Positions 26,795-35,308 are shown, counted from the first letter of the stretch. The stretch: 64,000 nt of DNA from Pseudomonas fluorescens NCIMB 11764 (GCF_000293885.2 NZ_CP010945.1:1632001-1696000); one strand, 5' to 3'. Translations and numbers: made by a program. The notes: generated by a model from the sequence alone, not told the origin.

Positions 26795-27722
26795 CGGTCT
26801 TCCAGAAGGGGTAAAAGTTGAACCATTGTTGAGGTGCTTCGAGGCAATAGTGACCCAGGCGTTCGGCGTAGCGGGTCGCCCACTGATGAATGACCTGTTC
26901 GCGGTCGCTGCGTTTCCAGGTGATCGCGTCAGCGAACGGTTCCAGGGTCAGCCGGTAATCACCGTCGGGTTTTTTCAGGCACAGCAGCAGGTTGACCGGG
27001 CATTTCAACAGCCCCGCGAGCAGCCACGGCCCTTGCGGAAACTTTGCCGGCTGGCCAAGGAAATCCACGGTCACGCTGCGCCCGCCATGCAACGGCACGC
27101 GATCACCGGCAATCGCCAGCCACTCGCCGCGCTCCAGGCGCTCGTGCAGTTGCAGCATGATCACCGGGTCCAGTTCGCTGACCTGGATAAGCCGCAGATT
27201 GGTCGCCCCGGCTTCGCCCAGCAAACGGTTGAACTGCTCGGCGTGCTTGGTGTGCACCAGCACGTTCATCGTGACCTTTTCGCCGATCTCCGCCAGCGCG
27301 CGACACACCTCGAGGTTGCCCAGATGCGCGCCCACCAGCAGTTGCCCGCGGCTGCCGCGCAGCTGATTGCGCAGCAATGCCGGATCGATGATTTCGATCT
27401 GCTCGAGGCTCAGCTTGCCGTTCCACACGTCGAGTTTGTCGAGCATCGAATCGGCAAAGGCCATGAACTGACCGAATACGCGCCAGTGGCTGGGGCGTAA
27501 TTCCTCGCGATGACTCCAGTCGGCGAGGCGCTGCTGGTATTGCCAGGCACTGTGGCGGGCACTGCGACCGAACAGGAAAAAGTACAGGACGATGCCGTAC
27601 AACAGCGGGCTCAACAGTCGGCGGCCGAGTACCTTGGCGCCGAACGCGGTGAGCTTCATCAGCCAGAAACTGCCGCGCTCCTGGCGGTCGGCCCAGTGTT
27701 CCTTGTCTGCGTTGCTGCTCAT
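26775..27722 (-). CDS. LpxL/HtrB-like lipid acyltransferase
   Basis: This 315-residue protein has an N-terminal membrane anchor (LLSPLLYGIVLYFFLFG) and the lysophospholipid/lipid A acyltransferase pattern. The H(x)4E/D-like motif is VGAHLGNLEVCRAL, and AIAGDRVPLHGG and PAKFPQGPWLLA are the downstream signatures. In APE loci this enzyme is thought to attach the product to a lipid. ATG 27722 overlaps the glycosyltransferase stop (ATGA); the longer open frame upstream belongs to an overlapping frame. Confidence 0.88.
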   Translation of the reverse strand: MSSNADKEHWADRQERGSFWLMKLTAFGAKVLGRRLLSPLLYGIVLYFFLFGRSARHSAWQYQQRLADWSHREELRPSHWRVFGQFMAFADSMLDKLDVWNGKLSLEQIEIIDPALLRNQLRGSRGQLLVGAHLGNLEVCRALAEIGEKVTMNVLVHTKHAEQFNRLLGEAGATNLRLIQVSELDPVIMLQLHERLERGEWLAIAGDRVPLHGGRSVTVDFLGQPAKFPQGPWLLAGLLKCPVNLLLCLKKPDGDYRLTLEPFADAITWKRSDREQVIHQWATRYAERLGHYCLEAPQQWFNFYPFWKTDDDANA

Positions 27723-28453
27723 GCTCGCCACCGTCGCCAAAGGATCACCGGGGCTCGCAGCAACATGCCGAAGAACAGCCGGGTGTGCATGCTCGAAATC
27801 AGCACGTTGTCGTGGAACATCCGGAAGTGTGAGACACCGTCCAGCGGGTAGTGCACCTTGGTCGGCAGCCACTGCATCGGCTGATTGCGCCAGGCCAGAC
27901 GCACCAGAATGTCCGAGTCGAAGTCCATGCGCTTGCCGATTTTCGCCGAGTCGATCAGCGCCAGGGTTGGCGGCAATGGATAGACGCGGAAGCCGCACAT
28001 GGAGTCGCGAATCTGCAGCGACAGGGTGTTTATCCAGACCATTACGTGCGTCAGGTAGCGGGCGTACAGACGACCTTTCGGCACGCTGGCATCGTATTGC
28101 GGATAGCCGCAGATCACCGCGCGCGGATGGGCGCGTGATTGTTCGATGAACGTCGCGATGTCTTGCAGGTCGTGCTGACCGTCGGCGTCTACCTGCAAGG
28201 CATGGCTGAAGCCCAGGCGCGAGGCTTCGCGCAGGCCGGTCATGACCGCGCCGCCCTTGCCCTGATTGGCGGCGAGGCGGATCAGGTAAACCATCTCGCG
28301 TTGGGCCAGTTGATCGAGCACCGCCGCGCAGGCCGGGTCGCTGGCGTCGTCGACCAGAATGCATGGCAAGTTGCTTGCGATCACTGCGTCGACCACGGTG
28401 GTGATCGCGGTTTCGTGGTTGTAGACCGGGATGATTGCGCAGGGGTTATGCAT
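27719..28453 (-). CDS. Family 2 glycosyltransferase
   Basis: This 244-residue GT-A enzyme begins CAIIPVYNHETAITTVVDAV, with DDASD for nucleotide-sugar binding and the metal-binding DADGQHD (DxD region). There is a weak hydrophobic C-terminus (LFFGMLLRAPVILW) that may touch the membrane. It probably adds the sugar or phosphosugar linker of the APE lipid. ATG 28453 is preferred as the residues before it are encoded by a REP pair. Confidence 0.87.
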   Translation of the reverse strand: MHNPCAIIPVYNHETAITTVVDAVIASNLPCILVDDASDPACAAVLDQLAQREMVYLIRLAANQGKGGAVMTGLREASRLGFSHALQVDADGQHDLQDIATFIEQSRAHPRAVICGYPQYDASVPKGRLYARYLTHVMVWINTLSLQIRDSMCGFRVYPLPPTLALIDSAKIGKRMDFDSDILVRLAWRNQPMQWLPTKVHYPLDGVSHFRMFHDNVLISSMHTRLFFGMLLRAPVILWRRWRA

Positions 28454-28475
28454 GATGTGGAACCTGCGCAAAACC

Positions 28476-28590
28476 CCTGTGGAAAGAGCGCTTGCTCCCG
28501 CTGGGCTGCGAAGCAGCTCCAAAACTGATTAGTGCTGACATCAAGGCGACTGCTGCGCAGTCGAGCGGGAGCAAGCTCCCTCGCCACAGG
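28476..28590. repeat. REP pair between the glycosyltransferase and ligase genes
   Basis: The inverted units at 28476-28505 and 28561-28590 share the core CTTGCTCCCGCT/AGCGGGAGCAAG and end in CCACAGG one base before the ligase stop codon. This is the only true gap inside the APE operon. Confidence 0.85.
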
Positions 28591-30273
28591 TTAAGCATTG
28601 CCTGCAGCCTCCAGCAAAATCCGCCCGCTGGAGCAGGTGGCGGTCTCGTTGCGATAGGCGAAATACAGCTTGCTGCGCACCGGATCGAAGCGCAGGTGTA
28701 ACTGGATTTCATCGCCCGGACGCACCAGTTGCTGGAATTTCAGCACTTCCATGCCGGCGAACTTTTCCGGCAGTTTCATCAATTGCTGACCAAGGTTCAG
28801 TGCCCATTCCACCTGCACCACACCGGGCAGAACCGGCGCCTGGGGGAAGTGGCCACTGAAGTAGGCGAGGTCCGGTGGTATCGCCAATTGCAGGCTCCAC
28901 TCGCCATCGACTTCGACCTGCTCCAGCACTTGCGGCGCTTTCGGGCGCGGCGCCAGCAGCAAGGCTTCCACCTCGGCCTGAGGCAGTTTGCCTTGAGTGT
29001 TGAGCGGCAGTTGCCGCAGCAAACGCCAGCGTCGTGGCAGGGCGAGGGCTTCGCAATGCTGGCTGAGGTGTTGGCGCAGTTCCTGAGTGAGGGTGCGTCG
29101 GCCCTGATTGCGCAAGGCATGCAAACCCGATTCGCTGAGCACCAGCAATGCACCCAGCGAGGCACGATTCTCCTGAACCACGCCGAGGCGCGCTTCCGCG
29201 ATCCATTCGTGGGCCATCAGCGCCTGCTCCAGCATCGGCAGCGAGATACGTTTTTCTTCCAGTTTGACGATCCGGTCCAGCCGCCCGAGCAGTTCGAAGC
29301 GGCCGTCGGCGGCGATTCGCGCCGCATCCGCAGTGTGTTCGATGTGACCGGGCGGCAAGTATGGCGACGCAATGAGCAGCGCGCCGTCGCTGTCCTGGCT
29401 CAACTCGATGCCGGCGAAGGCTTGCCAGAGAGTGTTGCCCTGACGCCAGGCGATGCCACCGGTTTCCGAACTGCCGAAGATTTCCGTCGGCCACTGTTGC
29501 AGCCGTTGTTGAAGGCTTTGCGCTGCCTCGGCGGGTAAAGCGCCGCCAGAGGAAAACACCCGGCGAACCGCGCTCAGCGCCGGCCAGTCAAGGTTGTCGC
29601 CCATGCGCTTGAGCAGCGCCGGGCTGGCAACCCACGCAAAGGTCGGGTGTTTGCGGCTGGCGCGCTGCAAATCTTCTGGAAAGGCCAGTTGCTTGCGCAC
29701 GAATGAACGCCCGGCGCACAGCGGCCACAACACCCGAAACAGCAGACCGTAGATGTGCTGGGTGGCGACGCTGCCAATCAGGCACGCCTCGCCCAGATCG
29801 GCACCCCAGAGCTGCTCCAGCGCTTCGACTTCATTGGCCAGTTGGCGCAGGGGCTTGTCGATGCGCTTGGGTTCGCCGCTGGAGCCGGAGGTGCACAGGC
29901 TTAGCGTGCAGCGATCCAGGTCCAGGGCCGCGGCGGTCAGTGACGCGTGGCGATAATCGCTGAGGTGCGCATCATCGGCCTGATCCGTCAGCCACAGGTC
30001 GGCTTCGCTCGACCAGCGTTGACGCGTTTGCGGTTGCAGGTCGGCAGGCAGCAGCACGCTGACGCCGGCGCGCCAGGCACCCAGCAGCGCAATTGCCAGG
30101 TCGGCGGCATCCTCAAGGTGCACGGCAATGCGCTGCACGCCCTGCGTTTGCAGGCCGGCGGCCAGACTCAGGGCCTGTTCGCACAGTTGTGCGTGATTCA
30201 GCACCGGATCAGCCGTCACAGCACGTTCCGGTTGAGCCTTGAGCAACAATTGCTCAAGTTTTATCCAATTCAT
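28591..30273 (-). CDS. Acyl/aryl-CoA (ACP) ligase fused to a hotdog dehydratase domain
   Basis: This is a two-domain protein of 560 residues. Residues 1 to about 450 are an AMP-forming ligase with the P-loop [24 protein letters not shown] and [16 protein letters not shown]. Residues 455-560 are a FabZ/ApeI-type hotdog domain with [11 protein letters not shown] (His475) and QVEWAL. The ligase would activate the aryl acid from the ammonia-lyase and load it on an ACP. The hotdog domain would pair with the other dehydratase. In some other APE clusters these are separate genes. ATG 30273 overlaps the upstream stop by 4 bases. Confidence 0.88.
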   Translation of the reverse strand: MNWIKLEQLLLKAQPERAVTADPVLNHAQLCEQALSLAAGLQTQGVQRIAVHLEDAADLAIALLGAWRAGVSVLLPADLQPQTRQRWSSEADLWLTDQADDAHLSDYRHASLTAAALDLDRCTLSLCTSGSSGEPKRIDKPLRQLANEVEALEQLWGADLGEACLIGSVATQHIYGLLFRVLWPLCAGRSFVRKQLAFPEDLQRASRKHPTFAWVASPALLKRMGDNLDWPALSAVRRVFSSGGALPAEAAQSLQQRLQQWPTEIFGSSETGGIAWRQGNTLWQAFAGIELSQDSDGALLIASPYLPPGHIEHTADAARIAADGRFELLGRLDRIVKLEEKRISLPMLEQALMAHEWIAEARLGVVQENRASLGALLVLSESGLHALRNQGRRTLTQELRQHLSQHCEALALPRRWRLLRQLPLNTQGKLPQAEVEALLLAPRPKAPQVLEQVEVDGEWSLQLAIPPDLAYFSGHFPQAPVLPGVVQVEWALNLGQQLMKLPEKFAGMEVLKFQQLVRPGDEIQLHLRFDPVRSKLYFAYRNETATCSSGRILLEAAGNA

Positions 30274-30815
30274 GGGTGGCCTCGTACCCGTTGTCGTATA
30301 AGCCATTCAATGGCAAACATCAGGCCGATCAATCCATAGGAGATCAGGCCGGTGTACAACATCCACCAACTCAGCGGCGCCCAGAGGGTCAGGGCTGCAG
30401 CGCACAAACCGTTGCAGAGAAAAAACACACACCAGGCAATGGTGACCTGGCGGGTATAGCGAATTGCCTTGGCCGGCAAGCGTGGTTCACGCAGGCGGGC
30501 AAGGCGTTCGATCATCGGCGGGCCGTATTTCAAACTCAACCCGAACAGCATCAGCATGAAGCCGCTGATCAGCACGGGGTACCAGCGCAGCATGGCGGGG
30601 CTGTCGAACAGTGCGAGCAACAGGCAAAACACGATGGCGATGGTGGCCATCCACCGGTTTCCCGGTCGGCGCACGCCCGTCAGCGCCCGAGCCAGCCACA
30701 GGCTGCCCAGCAGCAGACCGAACTGCCACGGGGCAAAATGTTCCATGCCGAAATACACCGCAAAGGGGTACAGCAGGCCCGCCAGCAGCAGGCCAAGGCC
30801 GATCACTCGGCTCAT
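30270..30815 (-). CDS. Small integral membrane protein (COG4648-like)
   Basis: This 181-residue protein has about five membrane helices (near residues 5-25, 25-45, 55-75, 115-140 and 145-165) with short loops and a basic C-terminus. It matches by position and hydropathy the predicted membrane protein found between the ligase and ACP genes in APE clusters. Function is unknown; it may recruit the soluble enzymes to the membrane. It overlaps both neighbours by 4 bases. Confidence 0.82.
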   Translation of the reverse strand: MSRVIGLGLLLAGLLYPFAVYFGMEHFAPWQFGLLLGSLWLARALTGVRRPGNRWMATIAIVFCLLLALFDSPAMLRWYPVLISGFMLMLFGLSLKYGPPMIERLARLREPRLPAKAIRYTRQVTIAWCVFFLCNGLCAAALTLWAPLSWWMLYTGLISYGLIGLMFAIEWLIRQRVRGHP

Positions 30816-31066
30816 GCGGCGGGTTGAACCAGACGGTAGACCGCCTCGACCACGTCGCTGACGGTACGCACCGTTTTGAATTCTTCAGCGGCGATTTTCT
30901 TGCCGGTCTGGCGCTTGATGTGGTCGATCAGGTCGACCGCGTCAATGCTGTCGATTTCCAGGTCCTGGTACAGGTTGGATTCGAGACTCACACGCTCGGG
31001 GTCCAGCTCGAAGAGTTCTACCAAGGCATCGCGCAGGGTGTTGAAAATGTCATCACGAGTTTGCAT
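30812..31066 (-). CDS. Acyl carrier protein (second of the pair)
   Basis: This 84-residue ACP has the phosphopantetheine attachment Ser40 in LEIDSIDAVDLIDHI. It is a four-helix, acidic protein. Growing intermediates would be carried here. Nine bases separate it from the first ACP. Confidence 0.93.
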   Translation of the reverse strand: MQTRDDIFNTLRDALVELFELDPERVSLESNLYQDLEIDSIDAVDLIDHIKRQTGKKIAAEEFKTVRTVSDVVEAVYRLVQPAA

Positions 31067-31075
31067 GGTCCGGTC

Positions 31076-31336
31076 TCAAGCTGCCTGTTTTGCGGTGACG
31101 AACGCCGCAAGGCTCGCCACGTTGCTGAAGTGATTACGGGTGTCCTTGGCGTCGGCGTCGATTTTGATGCCGTATTTTTTCTGGATCGCCAGGCCGAGCT
31201 CCAGGGCGTCGACGGAGTCCAGGCCCAGGCCTTCGCCAAACAAAGTCTGGTTATTGCCGATGTCGTCGACGCTGATGTCTTCGAGGCCCAGGGCTTCGAT
31301 AATCAGTTCTTTGATTTCACGGTGCAGATCGCTCAT
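31076..31336 (-). CDS. Acyl carrier protein (first of the pair)
   Basis: The ATG at 31336 gives MSDLHREIKELIIEAL, 86 residues, with Ser41 in GLGLDSVDALELGLAI as the phosphopantetheine site. An upstream in-frame ATG (31378) overlaps the acyltransferase and is unlikely. APE clusters usually carry two ACPs, one for the starter and one for extension; which is which is not resolved here. It overlaps the acyltransferase end by 20 bases. Confidence 0.93.
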   Translation of the reverse strand: MSDLHREIKELIIEALGLEDISVDDIGNNQTLFGEGLGLDSVDALELGLAIQKKYGIKIDADAKDTRNHFSNVASLAAFVTAKQAA

Positions 31337-32126
31337 CTTCGGCGAGCTCCTTAATAAAGTAGTGATGCAAGTAATCATTGAGCTTGCGCGAGGCTTGAGG
31401 TGCGGGCCCTTGCACGGCGAAGGCCTGTGGGTCTATATCGGCCCCGACCCGAAAACTGAAGTGCACGCGGCGTTTGGGGATCCGATACCAGGGTTCGGCC
31501 TTGGTCAACGTGGTCGGGCTGACCTTGATGACCACCGGGGTGAGAATTTTCGCACCGCGCAGTGCGATCGACGCCGCACCCCGATGAAAGGAGGGCGTTT
31601 CACCGGGCTGGGTGCGGGTGCCCTCCGGAAAAATGATCAGGGTCTGGCCGCTTTTCAGTGCGTCGGCTGCCGCATCGAGCATGTCCATGCTGCCGTCGTT
31701 GCTGATGTATTCGGTGCGGCGTAGCGGGCCGCGGGTAAAGGGGTTTTCCCAAAGGCTGCTTTTGACCACGCAGTTGGAATGGCGTACGAGGCCGATCAGG
31801 AACACCACGTCGATCAGCGACGGGTGATTGGCGATGATCATCTGCCCGGGGCGGCCGAGTTTTTCCGCGCCCTCAATGTCGTAGGTCAGCACGCCGGTAC
31901 GGGCCATGAACCGGACGAAAAACCAGAAACAGCGACTGACGGTTTGCCGCGCGCGTAGCCGGTGCGTCTGTGCGCTGCCGGGCAGGCAGCCCAGCACCGG
32001 AAAAACCACCAGGCGCAGGCACAGCCCACCCAGTCCGAAGAGGGTGAAACTAGCGGCGGTGGCCAGCAAACGCCAGTAATAGGCGTCGCGGTTTTTTTCA
32101 CTTACAGGTTGCGTTGCCAGGTCCAT
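31317..32126 (-). CDS. PlsC-type 1-acylglycerol-phosphate acyltransferase-like protein
   Basis: This 269-residue membrane-associated acyltransferase has the motif NHPSLIDV (His101, Asp106; HX4D) and FPEGTRT. One or two hydrophobic helices lie near residues 20-50. It is the second acyltransferase of the cluster and probably takes part in building the lipid anchor. It overlaps the upstream ketosynthase-like gene by 25 bases. Confidence 0.88.
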   Translation of the reverse strand: MDLATQPVSEKNRDAYYWRLLATAASFTLFGLGGLCLRLVVFPVLGCLPGSAQTHRLRARQTVSRCFWFFVRFMARTGVLTYDIEGAEKLGRPGQMIIANHPSLIDVVFLIGLVRHSNCVVKSSLWENPFTRGPLRRTEYISNDGSMDMLDAAADALKSGQTLIIFPEGTRTQPGETPSFHRGAASIALRGAKILTPVVIKVSPTTLTKAEPWYRIPKRRVHFSFRVGADIDPQAFAVQGPAPQASRKLNDYLHHYFIKELAEDERSAP

Positions 32127-32827
32127 ACACGATTTTTCCAGGCATGTTGGCAGGTGGTCTGCTGGCCTAGCAGGGTACGCAAGAGATTCAGGGCATGGGG
32201 CCAGTGGGCTTTGGACAACTCATCCGAAGTGCTGTTCAGGGACAACTGCCAATCGTTGCCGGGTGTCAGCAACAAACCCACCGCGTAGGGAAAGGGCACG
32301 TCGTCGATCCAGTCCGAATAGGCTTCGGGTGGCTGTTCTTCGGTGACCACCAGCAGAACCGCGGGTGCGCCTTCGGCAAGCAGTGCCGCCGCCTCTAGCA
32401 TGCCGTGTTCAAGGCCATCGCCGGCGGCAGCCAGGGCGGTCATTTCACTGGTTTCGCCACGCATGATCGACCACAGGCCGATGACCGCGTTATGCACGGA
32501 CAGGCTGAACTGGGTCGGCGACAGTGGCTGATCGGCGGCCAAATCGCTGAGGATGTCGAAGGTGCGCGGGGTTTCGCCGTGGCGGGAAATAAAGACCAAC
32601 GGTAGATCAGGGCGACCATCGGCCAACGGCCAGCCGACACTGAACGCCATCCGCGCAAGACGGCTGAGCCGCCGCCGCTGCATGGCCGGCAGAAACGAGA
32701 CGTCGGGGGCAGCATCGCAGCTTGGCAGCGCGACCGGTTGTCGGCTCCAGGCCTGCCAATCGTCCACGCTTTCGAGCCCAGGGGCCCACGCGCGCCATTG
32801 GGCGATGTTGAAGTTGATCACAGGCAT
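32102..32827 (-). CDS. Short beta-ketoacyl-synthase-like protein (chain-length-factor type)
   Basis: This 241-residue protein corresponds to only the N-terminal half of a ketosynthase (Ketoacyl-synt_2 type). It has RRRLSRLARMAFSVGW and TQFSLSVHNAVIGLWSI at the place of the active-site loop, and no catalytic Cys there. In APE systems such a protein pairs with a full ketosynthase. It is the first gene of the operon. An AGGGGCGGGA stretch upstream of the ATG can serve as ribosome binding site. Confidence 0.85.
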   Translation of the reverse strand: MPVINFNIAQWRAWAPGLESVDDWQAWSRQPVALPSCDAAPDVSFLPAMQRRRLSRLARMAFSVGWPLADGRPDLPLVFISRHGETPRTFDILSDLAADQPLSPTQFSLSVHNAVIGLWSIMRGETSEMTALAAAGDGLEHGMLEAAALLAEGAPAVLLVVTEEQPPEAYSDWIDDVPFPYAVGLLLTPGNDWQLSLNSTSDELSKAHWPHALNLLRTLLGQQTTCQHAWKNRVWTWQRNL

Positions 32828-32889
32828 TCATCCCGCCCCTGCGGGCTTTCTTGACGCGACGAGGCGCGAAAACGCGACTCACCTTACGT

Positions 32890-32942
32890 GACGCTTAGCG
32901 TCGAGTGGCGCGCATTATCCCGGTGCGGCGGGCGTGTAGCAA
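32890..32942 (-). promoter_or_regulatory. Sigma70-type promoter of the APE operon with operator-like palindrome
   Basis: On the - strand TTGCTA (32942-32937), a 17-base spacer and GATAAT (32919-32914) form a good promoter. The 13-base palindrome GACGCTTAGCGTC (32890-32902) lies just downstream, near the expected transcription start, where a repressor could block initiation. No other promoter of similar quality was seen between 32828 and 33000. Confidence 0.55.
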
Positions 32943-32950
32943 ATGCTGGT

Positions 32951-32973
32951 TACATTTTGCACAACGAAATGTA
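32951..32973. promoter_or_regulatory. Inverted repeat upstream of the APE promoter
   Basis: TACATTT (32951-32957) and AAATGTA (32967-32973) are perfect 7-base arms 9 bases apart, centred about 20 bases upstream of the -35 box. It is a candidate activator or repressor site. The regulator is unknown. Confidence 0.4.
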
Positions 32974-33035
32974 CCGATTGGTCCGTGAGTGGATGTCGTT
33001 TGGCCATTATCCACATCGGGTCGTGGATGTCTGTC

Positions 33036-33053
33036 GGCTCCGGGAGCCTTTTT
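33036..33053 (+). terminator. Short terminator-like hairpin in the APE-parA intergenic region
   Basis: GGCTC (33036-33040) pairs with GAGCC (33044-33048) and is followed by TTTTT (33049-33053). No gene ends here on the + strand, so if real it would end a short RNA started in this 354-base gap or act as an attenuator ahead of parA. Confidence 0.4.
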
Positions 33054-33097
33054 CTTGACGAGATGGCGGCTTTTTCAGTGAGCGTTTGCACCTGACT

Positions 33098-33149
33098 GTG
33101 TAGTCCTTGTGCCGGCGAGGTAGCTAAGCGACGCCGTGGACTACTACAC
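33098..33149 (+). promoter_or_regulatory. Long inverted repeat in the parA leader
   Basis: GTGTAGTCC (33098-33106) pairs with GGACTACTACAC (33138-33149, one 3-base bulge), and inside it CGGCG (33113-33117) pairs with CGCCG (33132-33136). It ends 32 bases before the parA ATG. It may be an autoregulatory site or an RNA hairpin. Confidence 0.45.
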
Positions 33150-33181
33150 TCGGTCATTCTTTGATACACGGAGGTTTTGAC

Positions 33182-33952
33182 ATGCGGCGCGTGGTATTCA
33201 ATCAGAAAGGCGGCGTAGGCAAATCCAGCATTGCCTGCAATCTGGCGGCGGTCAGTGCCAGCGAGGGCTATCGAACCCTCCTGGTGGATCTCGACGCTCA
33301 GGCCAATTCTACCCAGTACCTCACCGGGCTCACCGGTAATGACATTCCGATGGGTATTGCCGACTTCTTCAAGCAGACACTGTCTTCGGGGCCGTTCTCG
33401 AAGAAAAACCAGGTCGATATCTACGAAACCCCGTTCGACAACCTCCATGTCATTACCGCCACTGCCGAGCTGGCCGACTTGCAGCCCAAGCTTGAGGCGA
33501 AACACAAGATCAACAAGCTGCGAAAATTGCTCGAGGAACTGGACGGCGATTATGACCGGATCTACCTCGACACCCCGCCAGCGCTGAATTTCTATGCGGT
33601 TTCAGCGTTGATTGCCGCTGATCGGGTGCTGATTCCGTTCGACTGCGACAGCTTCTCGCGTCAGGCGCTGTACGGCCTGCTGGCGGAAATCGAAGAATTG
33701 AAGGAAGACCATAACGAAGGGCTGGAGGTCGAGGGTATCGTCGTCAACCAGTTCCAGGCCCGCGCCAGCCTGCCGCAGCAGATCCTCGATGAGCTGATTG
33801 CTGAAGGTCTGCCGGTGTTGCCGGTGTATTTGGCGAGTTCGGTGCGCATGCGCGAATCGCATCAGGCCAACACACCGCTGATCCATCTTGATCCACGGCA
33901 CAAGCTGACCCAGCAATTCGTCGAGCTGCATAACCTGCTGGAAAACGCCTGA
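33182..33952 (+). CDS. Orphan ParA/MinD-family ATPase
   Basis: This 256-residue deviant Walker A ATPase has [14 protein letters not shown] (residues 9-22), [12 protein letters not shown] (A' box) and [10 protein letters not shown] (Walker B). It lacks an N-terminal helix-turn-helix, as in small ParA proteins that position cell components. ATG 33182 is preached by GGAGG 9 bases upstream, so it is chosen over an earlier in-frame ATG. No parB-like gene is adjacent, so this is not the chromosomal parAB pair; the cargo is unknown. Confidence 0.9.
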   Translation: MRRVVFNQKGGVGKSSIACNLAAVSASEGYRTLLVDLDAQANSTQYLTGLTGNDIPMGIADFFKQTLSSGPFSKKNQVDIYETPFDNLHVITATAELADLQPKLEAKHKINKLRKLLEELDGDYDRIYLDTPPALNFYAVSALIAADRVLIPFDCDSFSRQALYGLLAEIEELKEDHNEGLEVEGIVVNQFQARASLPQQILDELIAEGLPVLPVYLASSVRMRESHQANTPLIHLDPRHKLTQQFVELHNLLENA

Positions 33953-33985
33953 TTCGCGCAAACGACGCCGGCCATTGTGGTGATA

Positions 33986-34420
33986 TTAAATCCCCTGGCT
34001 ACGTAGCCAGCTCATCAACTGCGGCAACGGAAAGGCCCCGCTCTGGCGCGCCACTTCCCGACCGTTCTTGAACAGAATCAGGCTCGGAATCGAGCGAATC
34101 CCCAACTGCGCCGACAACTGCTGGTTGGCCTCGCTGTCCAGTTTCGCCAACCGGCACTTGCCCGCCAGCTGAGTGGCCGCCTGCTCGAACACCGGCGCAA
34201 ACGACTTGCACGGCCCGCACCAGTCCGCCCACACGTCCACCAGCAAGGGCAAATCACCCTTGATCTGGCTGGCGTAATCGCCTTGTTTCAGCTCGAACGG
34301 TTTGCTCGGCAGGACTTCGCCCTTGCAGCGGCCACATTTCGGATGGTCGCTGAGGCGCTCGGCGGGTATGCGGTTGAGGCCGTTGCAGTGGGGGCAGGGG
34401 ATGAGGAGTGGGGCGGTCAT
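33986..34420 (-). CDS. trxC: Thioredoxin 2 (TrxC), zinc-binding
   Basis: This 144-residue cytoplasmic disulfide reductase has an N-terminal zinc finger with two CxxC pairs (CPHC at 9-12, CGRC near 29-32), followed by a thioredoxin fold with the active site WADWCGPCK. TrxC is often induced by oxidative stress (OxyR in E. coli), but no OxyR site was identified. It converges with parA with 33 bases between the stops. AAGGA precedes the ATG. Confidence 0.95.
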   Translation of the reverse strand: MTAPLLIPCPHCNGLNRIPAERLSDHPKCGRCKGEVLPSKPFELKQGDYASQIKGDLPLLVDVWADWCGPCKSFAPVFEQAATQLAGKCRLAKLDSEANQQLSAQLGIRSIPSLILFKNGREVARQSGAFPLPQLMSWLRSQGI

Positions 34421-34546
34421 GAGGGTGGTCCTTTTAAGAAGCCGTCCCCCTGATTTGGAGACGTTTGCTCATATTTTCAACCGTTCGAACAATCGCAGCG
34501 AATCTACGCTAGGAGAACGCTGGCGCGCCGCCGGTCGGCTGAAGAT

Positions 34547-34563
34547 TATCGCAACTTGCGATA
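34547..34563. promoter_or_regulatory. Candidate HigA operator upstream of higB
   Basis: TATCGCAA and TTGCGATA flank one central base, a perfect 17-base dyad centred about 60 bases before the higB ATG. It covers a possible -35 (TTGCGA, 34556-34561) with TTAACT 16 bases on, so an antitoxin bound here could repress the operon. Confidence 0.5.
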
Positions 34564-34613
34564 TTCACTCCCTGTGGTTAACTCATCCATAGCCAATGCG
34601 ATAAGGAAATTGC

Positions 34614-34910
34614 ATGCGTGTGTTTTCTGAAAAACGAATATGGGATTCAAAGGAAAAATGGCCAAATTCAGCAACTGCGCTTGACCATTGGTATCGACTG
34701 CTCAAGCGAAATAGTCCTTGTGATTTTGCCGCCATGAAGTCGTTGTTTTCTGCGACCGACAAGGTTGGGGAGTTACATGTATTCGATATCGGGGGAAATA
34801 AGCTGCGCTTGATTGCATATGTCAGGTACCGGAGCCAAAAGCTGTACATCAAGCACGTACTGGATCATCGCGAATATGACCGAGGAAAATGGAAGGAGGG
34901 AAAAGAATGA
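34614..34910 (+). CDS. higB: HigB-type mRNA interferase toxin
   Basis: This 98-residue RelE-superfamily toxin has the HigB pattern: MRVFSEKRIWDSKEKWP at the start, GNKLRLIAYVRYRSQKLYIK in the beta-sheet and VLDHREYDRGKWKEG at the end. HigB proteins cut mRNA on the ribosome. Toxin-before-antitoxin order is the usual higBA layout. The gene is visibly more AT-rich than its neighbours, in line with horizontal gain. Confidence 0.9.
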   Translation: MRVFSEKRIWDSKEKWPNSATALDHWYRLLKRNSPCDFAAMKSLFSATDKVGELHVFDIGGNKLRLIAYVRYRSQKLYIKHVLDHREYDRGKWKEGKE

Positions 34911-35308
34911 GTGCATTGATCAAACAGGCGGCTGAGCACTGGGAGTTTGTTTCACCCTTGTTGCGGAAGCCGAAAAACGAAGACGACTACGACAGGCTTG
35001 TTCTTGCGCTCGATGAGTTGCTCGAAATAACAGGTGATGACGAGTCGCATCCTCTAATGAGTCTTGTCGACATCATCGGAGACTGGATAGAGGAATGGGA
35101 TCACAAACATCACCCTATGCCCGAAGCCAGCGGTGCTGATGTTCTTGGTTACATGATGCGCGAGCACGGTTTGACTCAGAGCGATCTGCCTGGTGTTGGC
35201 ACTCAATCGGTGGTGTCCGAAATCCTCAGCGGCAAGCGTCAGCTCAACCTGCGACAGATCCGTTGGTTGGCCGAGCGCTTCGGTACGTCAGTGGAAACCT
35301 TTATCTAG
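34907..35308 (+). CDS. higA: HigA-type antitoxin
   Basis: This 133-residue antitoxin has an acidic N-terminal half (DDYDRLVLALDELLEITGDDESHPL) typical of the HigA/COG5499 group. The C-terminal Cro/CI helix-turn-helix reads GLTQSDLPGVGTQSVVSEIL, then SGKRQLNLRQIRWLAERFG. It should neutralise HigB and repress the operon. The ATG overlaps the higB stop (ATGA). The stop lies 7 bases from the end of the convergent selO. Confidence 0.9.
   Translation: MSALIKQAAEHWEFVSPLLRKPKNEDDYDRLVLALDELLEITGDDESHPLMSLVDIIGDWIEEWDHKHHPMPEASGADVLGYMMREHGLTQSDLPGVGTQSVVSEILSGKRQLNLRQIRWLAERFGTSVETFI

Larger units (their letters stand above)
14536..32827 (-). other. Aryl polyene (APE)-type biosynthetic operon, 20 genes
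   Basis: All genes lie on one strand and most overlap by 1-25 bases, so one transcript from the promoter at 32914-32942 is likely. The set of two full ketosynthases, a short ketosynthase-like chain-length factor, ketoreductase, two hotdog dehydratase units, two ACPs, AMP ligase, ammonia-lyase, two acyltransferases, GT2, thioesterase, LolA-like carrier, MMPL exporter, DUF3261 lipoprotein and methyltransferase is the hallmark of APE/flexirubin-type clusters. These make yellow, outer-membrane aryl-polyene lipids that protect against oxidative stress. Two REP pairs (24676-24792 and 28476-28590) interrupt the otherwise gapless operon. Confidence 0.9.

Noticed and set aside
26775..28364. 529-residue frame as a single protein
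   Set aside because: The upstream part overlaps the glycosyltransferase gene in another frame; the acyltransferase starts at 27722 by ATGA overlap.
33182..33952. Chromosome-partitioning parA of a parAB locus
   Set aside because: There is no parB, gidA/gidB or parS-like cluster nearby; the protein is a small orphan ParA.
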